From assembly GCA_002778785.1 (NCBI GenBank), contig PEZS01000011.1, positions 511,079 to 575,078 on the forward strand: a stretch of DNA of 64,000 nt, in the 5' to 3' direction. The stretch is from Bdellovibrionales bacterium CG10_big_fil_rev_8_21_14_0_10_45_34 (GTDB lineage Bacteria; Bdellovibrionota; Bdellovibrionia; Bdellovibrionales; 1-14-0-10-45-34). The notes below the pieces were generated by a model, which saw nothing but the letters and a program-made list of their open reading frames with translations, did not search any database and was not told where the DNA came from. Position numbers and translations under genes: made by a program. Shown here piece by piece: positions 60,407-64,000 of this stretch (position 1 is the stretch's first letter; each line of letters starts with the position of its first letter).

Positions 60407-60518
60407 TTTACCCCTCCCTAAAAACTTATGACCTATTATTCTTACAATAGAAGCTTCGATCAATGACTCATTTGGGTCCTGGCCATACCTTGTTGATCAT
60501 TTGTGGCAAATTAAAGCT

Positions 60519-61238
60519 CTAGTGCAAGTCCTCAGGAGATTTTTTGTGATCGCTCTCGGGTAAGTCGTGAGCTTCAGTAGTGTCTTTGGCGGTCTTGGTT
60601 GCTTTAGCTTCTTTAGTCTTGTTGCGCTTTTTATCCGGTTTGTTATTGGGCTGTTTGGTTTTTTGCTCTGCTTGAAGGTTTGACTCGATGACTGCGCGTG
60701 CCAGCTCATTGAATCTTTTTTCGAAGTATCGATGCATAAGATCCTCAAGCGATTCATTTGAAGGGGAGCTCTCGCGATAAGACTCTTCAAGTTTCTTCCA
60801 CTGGCTCCTGTATAGATCACTAGCGAGCGCTCGACCCGCTCGGACTTCGTTTGCAATCTTGGATTTTGACTGGTTTGTATCAACTTGCTCGATGACCGCA
60901 TCAAAACCGAGAGCATCTATCCAGCGCTGTTCACTCACGCTCCACCAAAACAAAAGGGCGCCGAGAGCAAATAGAATTAGGCCGCCCACTATGATTGGAT
61001 CTACATCAACGAAACCCGTAGTCTGATATTGCATCACAAAAGATATAGCTATCGCAAAAAGTCCCACTATCGTCAGAAAACTCGCCATCAAGGCAAGATA
61101 CTGAAGCATCATGAGTTTTCTTGCCGCTTTGAAACCTTCTAACGCAAAAGATAGCATTTTGATAGAAGCAAGCCTTTTCGCTTCAGAAATAAGACTAGGC
61201 ACGTAGAAGCCGAAAAGCTGTTCTAGCAATGCAGTCAC
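60519..61238 (-). CDS. Membrane protein with two helices and a charged tail (YqjE-like)
   Basis: A 239-residue protein. I place the start at GTG 61238, two bases after the stop of the gene before it. Two membrane segments lie near residues 44-65 (LMASFLTIVGLFAIAISFVM) and 82-100 (GGLILFALGALLFWW). The C-terminal half is soluble with a helix (SKSKIANEVRAGRALASDLYR) and a Lys/Thr-rich tail (KTKQPNNKPDKKRNKTKEAK). The arrangement with a DUF883 protein resembles yqjD-yqjE of enterics (membrane stress genes), but sequence evidence for YqjE is weak. Confidence 0.55.
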   Translation of the reverse strand: MTALLEQLFGFYVPSLISEAKRLASIKMLSFALEGFKAARKLMMLQYLALMASFLTIVGLFAIAISFVMQYQTTGFVDVDPIIVGGLILFALGALLFWWSVSEQRWIDALGFDAVIEQVDTNQSKSKIANEVRAGRALASDLYRSQWKKLEESYRESSPSNESLEDLMHRYFEKRFNELARAVIESNLQAEQKTKQPNNKPDKKRNKTKEAKATKTAKDTTEAHDLPESDHKKSPEDLH

Positions 61239-61240
61239 GG

Positions 61241-61621
61241 CTAGTCTCTTGATTTTCTTAATAAAGAGTAGGTAAAGATTGCAGAGAGTGCAGCTACGCC
61301 GCCTACGAAATACCATGGATGGTCGTGAGCAGACTTATCTATCGCCCGAGCCGCCTCTTTTGTAGTGTCCACTACTTGGTCTCTCATGTGACTCACGGAT
61401 TCGCTTGTTACTTCTGCAATTTCGTTGAATGACTTTTTCATGGTTGGTTTAGCCTCCGCTAAAAGATTTTTTAGGACGCTAAAGTCCTTCGACAACATTG
61501 TCTTTATTTCATCTGAGCTGTCTCCAGCTGCCTTGTTGAGCAGTCGAAGTGCGTGATTTACCGATTTAACCTGTGTTTTTTTTAGTGGACGACTTTCAAC
61601 GCCCGAGTTTCTGCGATCCAT
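61241..61621 (-). CDS. ElaB/YqjD/DUF883-family membrane-anchored protein
   Basis: A 126-residue protein. I place the start at 61621, where TAGGAGG is seven bases upstream of the ATG; the open frame further upstream to 61867 has no ribosome-binding site. It contains a long helix (IKTMLSKDFSVLKNLLAEAKPTMKK) rich in Lys and Glu and a C-terminal transmembrane segment DHPWYFVGGVAALSAIFTYSLLRK, with the HPW..vG.a motif of DUF883. In E. coli the family associates with ribosomes in stationary phase. Role here is inferred. Confidence 0.7.
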   Translation of the reverse strand: MDRRNSGVESRPLKKTQVKSVNHALRLLNKAAGDSSDEIKTMLSKDFSVLKNLLAEAKPTMKKSFNEIAEVTSESVSHMRDQVVDTTKEAARAIDKSAHDHPWYFVGGVAALSAIFTYSLLRKSRD

Positions 61622-61972
61622 ATTCTGGCCTCCTACTGAATGGGTAAAGCAAGATACGCGCCGACGCTCAGTAAAAATGAGAACGGTTTCACTAGATTTC
61701 GCGCCGGTTTTGCAAAAGTAGCGAGGCCTTTTGCCCCAGGCACCTGTGCCTATTAAATAATGAGCCCTCGTGTGAGGAACTTCAGCCGGAAGGTTTTTGC
61801 GATGACTTCGCTGCTCGCGGCTTAAGACTTTTCTTTTAAACCTCAGGTTTAGTGTTCTTGTGAACAATTGATTTGCCGGCCAGGCGCTCTTGTTTCAGCC
61901 CACCCGACACAAAGAGAAGCGCACAGATTTATCTTCCGTACCGAACGGATGTATACTGGTGTGAGAGGTTAT
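61622..61972. other. 351-bp intergenic region with small palindromes
   Basis: No gene is evident. Two small palindromes are visible: AGGCAC-CT-GTGCCT (61738-61751) and AAACCT-C-AGGTTT (61838-61850), either of which could bind a dimeric regulator or form a weak hairpin. The region separates the DUF883 gene from the SBBP lipoprotein gene, both transcribed leftward, so it should hold the DUF883 promoter, but no good hexamers were recognised. Confidence 0.5.
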
Positions 61973-63655
61973 CTACTGAGGCGTGAGGTCAGCATCTAGC
62001 TTAATCAAGAATCCATCGAACGAACCTTGATTCGCTTCAGTTGAAAGGTCGAAAGTGCCGGCAGTTGATCCCACAGCGTAAATCTTGTCTTGAACGACAT
62101 CTAGTGAATAAATTGCGTCGCTGCCTGAGCTACCATTTTGATAGGTCGACAAAACGACTCCTGTTTCAGCAGATATTTTCCAAAGTGCAACGTCTTCACC
62201 TCCGGCGGAAGTAAATCCACTCAGAGCGCCTTCTGTTGCTCCTACGACAACGATTTCGCCTGTAGAAAGTTGTGCAATACCTGTGGTGGCATCATTTGCC
62301 GCGGTACCGTACTGCCAAATATTAACGATCGTGCCGTCAGAGGCTTTCAGCTTGGCCAGATACGCGTCCTGACCTCCAAAAGAGGTTTGGCCCGCGAATG
62401 TACCAGTTGTTCGCCCGCCAGCAAACACTGAGTCGGTTGCGGCGTCATACACCATTTTGCCATGGATAAAATCAGAACCAGCAGTGCCATATTGTCGCTT
62501 CCAAAGTATATTAAGATCTTTGTCGAGAGCTACAACAAACGCATCCGTACCGCCAGCAGAGGTAAAGCCGGGCATCGAGCCATTAATACCGCCGCCGGCA
62601 AAGATTTTTGATCCATCCTCCGAGACGACTAACCCTCGAGGCGTTGAACCGCCTCCTGCGTGGCCTATGGAAACATGTGCAATAAAGTCGCCACTGCTGT
62701 CGTATTTACCAACATATCCCGAAGGATCGCCTAAGTTGGCCACACCTCCGATGGTTGCTTTGGTCCATCCAGAAAGATATATAAAATCATCCTTATCAAC
62801 GATCGTTTGATATATAATAGTGTCGTTCAAGTGCGCATACTGCTTCAGCCACACGAGTTCACCTTCAGAGCTAATCCTATATAGAACATGGTCGTAACCT
62901 GACCAGCCTCCGCCCAAATTGGCGTAGCCGCTGTAGGCTCCGGTGGTAAATCCACCTAACAAAACGTCACCATTTGAAAACAGTCCCATGCTAAAGGATT
63001 CATACACCTCGTGCCCAGCCGTTCCATACTGCCGAGTCCACTGGTGCTCTCCGTATTTATTATATTTTGAGAGATAATGTTGTTGCCCGGCCCCTAAAAT
63101 TCCGGTTCCCAAGATAGATCTGGTGGAGCCAGCCAGATATATGTCTCCCGTCTCGGGATGAACTTTTACAGATCTACCGCGATCATCATCGTCACCGCCG
63201 AACTGGAGAATCTTTGCACCAGCAATTCTAATTGCTGCCTGCGTGTTGTTGCCAAGCGCGTCTGTGAGGATAAGTTTGACGTCATCGGATTGAATCCAAG
63301 GAACTTTAAATTTGAACAGTTCATCTAGTTCGCAGAAATCACAGTTTAAAAAGGAGAAAGAGTAGTTAGGAACTCCTCCTGAAAATGAAAACGTTTCAGG
63401 AGCACTGCCTTTTGACAAATCTAATTCTGCTGGTTGAATTGCAAGGGGTACGCTTTGTTCAACTGTTGGCGCTAGCGCACTTTCCTTATTTAAAAATTCT
63501 TCATGAAGATATCCACATGAAGAGGCCATAAATAACATGCTAAAAAGACCAACGCGCACGAAAGTGAAATGCCCCAGTGGGTTGAGCCTGCAGTTCTTGA
63601 TGGCGAGCGCAAACTCGGCGTGCACCTTCTTCAATTTGACGTAATTCGTAACCAC
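61973..63655 (-). CDS. SBBP-repeat lipoprotein, beta-propeller-like
   Basis: A 560-residue protein. A signal peptide ends in the lipobox FMASSCGYL with C47; the N-region before it is unusually long (30 residues). The mature part is made of repeats of about 50-60 residues built from GGxDAFVVALDKDLNILWKRQYGTAGSD-type units with SAGG, FTSAGG or TSFGGQDAYLAKL cores: SBBP repeats, predicted to form a multi-blade beta-propeller on the outer surface. Two Cys in an N-terminal domain (NCDFCELDELF). GTG start with AAGGAG six bases upstream. Binding partner unknown; adhesion or envelope ligand binding is inference. Confidence 0.85.
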   Translation of the reverse strand: MVTNYVKLKKVHAEFALAIKNCRLNPLGHFTFVRVGLFSMLFMASSCGYLHEEFLNKESALAPTVEQSVPLAIQPAELDLSKGSAPETFSFSGGVPNYSFSFLNCDFCELDELFKFKVPWIQSDDVKLILTDALGNNTQAAIRIAGAKILQFGGDDDDRGRSVKVHPETGDIYLAGSTRSILGTGILGAGQQHYLSKYNKYGEHQWTRQYGTAGHEVYESFSMGLFSNGDVLLGGFTTGAYSGYANLGGGWSGYDHVLYRISSEGELVWLKQYAHLNDTIIYQTIVDKDDFIYLSGWTKATIGGVANLGDPSGYVGKYDSSGDFIAHVSIGHAGGGSTPRGLVVSEDGSKIFAGGGINGSMPGFTSAGGTDAFVVALDKDLNILWKRQYGTAGSDFIHGKMVYDAATDSVFAGGRTTGTFAGQTSFGGQDAYLAKLKASDGTIVNIWQYGTAANDATTGIAQLSTGEIVVVGATEGALSGFTSAGGEDVALWKISAETGVVLSTYQNGSSGSDAIYSLDVVQDKIYAVGSTAGTFDLSTEANQGSFDGFLIKLDADLTPQ

Positions 63656-64000
63656 AAAGAGCTCCTTTTACGTACAGCTATGTTCCTGAGTAGATCGTTT
63701 CGTAATGAAGACGGATACAAACCACTCAATGGATACAATTAATCCCAGACTCTACAGCTTTATCGGCTTTTTCAAAGCAGGACTTAAGAACGGCAAAAGC
63801 GTGCACTGTCTCAGTTTGGAGCGAGTGTCTTGGTGTGCCGAAGGCTCTTGGGTTTGTCCTTCCTGAGTCTCCGGATGATACTGTCAACGAGTTATCGGGG
63901 AGCAGTATACGATGACTGCCTCTGGCAAGTTAGTTTTATGGATTATGAAATGGGATATTTTGATGAAAAGAGCAAAAGATTTGAGCCAGGGCCAAATCCC
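63656..64000. other. 345-bp region at the right end, no confident gene
   Basis: Contains a 45-codon plus-strand frame (63729-63866) with no ribosome-binding site, and two frames starting at 63938 and 63945 that are open to the window edge, so a gene may begin here. A TTGACA hexamer on the minus strand (63887-63882) lacks a partner -10. None of these can be assigned. Confidence 0.4.

Noticed and set aside
61622-61867. N-terminal extension of the DUF883 gene
   Set aside because: No ribosome-binding site; the extension is Arg-rich and low in similarity, while ATG 61621 has TAGGAGG at the right spacing.
63729-64000. Short frames near the right edge
   Set aside because: Too short or cut by the edge and without a supported start, so no product is claimed.
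1-64000. tRNA, rRNA, CRISPR array, prophage or insertion sequence
   Set aside because: No repeat-spacer pattern, no transposase or integrase frame, and no rRNA/tRNA-like consensus stood out on reading both strands.

Overview
The window looks like a chromosome segment of a Gram-negative bacterium, most likely from the Bdellovibrionota (Bdellovibrio and relatives) or a neighbouring deltaproteobacterial lineage. This is inferred from gene content: a TIGR02147-type regulator paired with an exported protein, an MglA-type small GTPase, a two-Cys-cluster caa3-type oxidase, LPS heptosyltransferase and O-antigen genes, and many GTG/TTG starts with tight, overlapping gene junctions. No phage, transposase, rRNA, tRNA or CRISPR array was seen.

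Layout. (1) 1-18465 is a surface-polysaccharide locus, mostly on the minus strand: a partial sugar C-methyltransferase and a FemAB-like acyltransferase (plus), then a Wzx-like flippase, a HAD phosphatase, a GT4 glycosyltransferase fused to a cytidylyltransferase-like domain, an initiating sugar-phosphate transferase, an aldo/keto reductase, a methyltransferase, a GT2 (plus), a Wzz-like chain-length protein, an orphan thiamine-diphosphate E1 alpha/beta pair, a DegT aminotransferase, a 998-residue flippase/GT2 fusion, a second GT2 paralogous to the fused one, and galE. (2) 18466-23961 holds an exported protein with a clear promoter, a VapBC toxin-antitoxin pair, a GT9 heptosyltransferase, ddl, a SpoU-type RNA methyltransferase and gpmA. 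(3) 23972-30012 is a second sugar operon that encodes a CDP-tyvelose route (prt, tyv, GT2, ddhA, ddhB, ddhC). (4) 30106-36203 carries a TIGR02147 regulator with an exported HExxH protein, two divergent GT-C-like membrane proteins and a TIGR02757 protein. (5) 36208-44147 is an aerobic respiration block: heme A and heme O synthases, a peroxiredoxin, a 157-bp palindrome, cytochrome c oxidase subunits IV, III, I and II, an SCO copper chaperone and a cytochrome c. (6) 44996-50840 has the SRP RNA gene followed by dnaX, ybaB and recR, then mglA, nadA, a PilZ-like protein and an unknown protein. (7) 50964-57132 contains a YceI protein, an outer-membrane barrel and the three-gene N-acetylglutaminylglutamine amide (NAGGN) osmoprotectant set. 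(8) 57250-63655 has a P-loop ATPase, ldhA, a type II NADH dehydrogenase, a small zinc-ribbon protein, two membrane stress-type proteins and a large SBBP-repeat lipoprotein.

How the parts work together. Regions 1-3 make nucleotide sugars, assemble them on a lipid carrier, flip the product and control chain length, giving an envelope glycan that probably includes tyvelose. Region 5 assembles a complete heme-copper oxidase including its heme and copper maturation. Region 6 is a housekeeping replication/recombination block behind the SRP RNA. Region 7 makes an osmolyte. The items most deserving follow-up are the fused polysaccharide enzymes (GT4-nucleotidylyltransferase; flippase-pseudomethyltransferase-GT2), the E1 pair without E2/E3, the CDP-tyvelose set without its reductase, the 157-bp palindrome, and the hairpin that buries the bcp ribosome-binding site.
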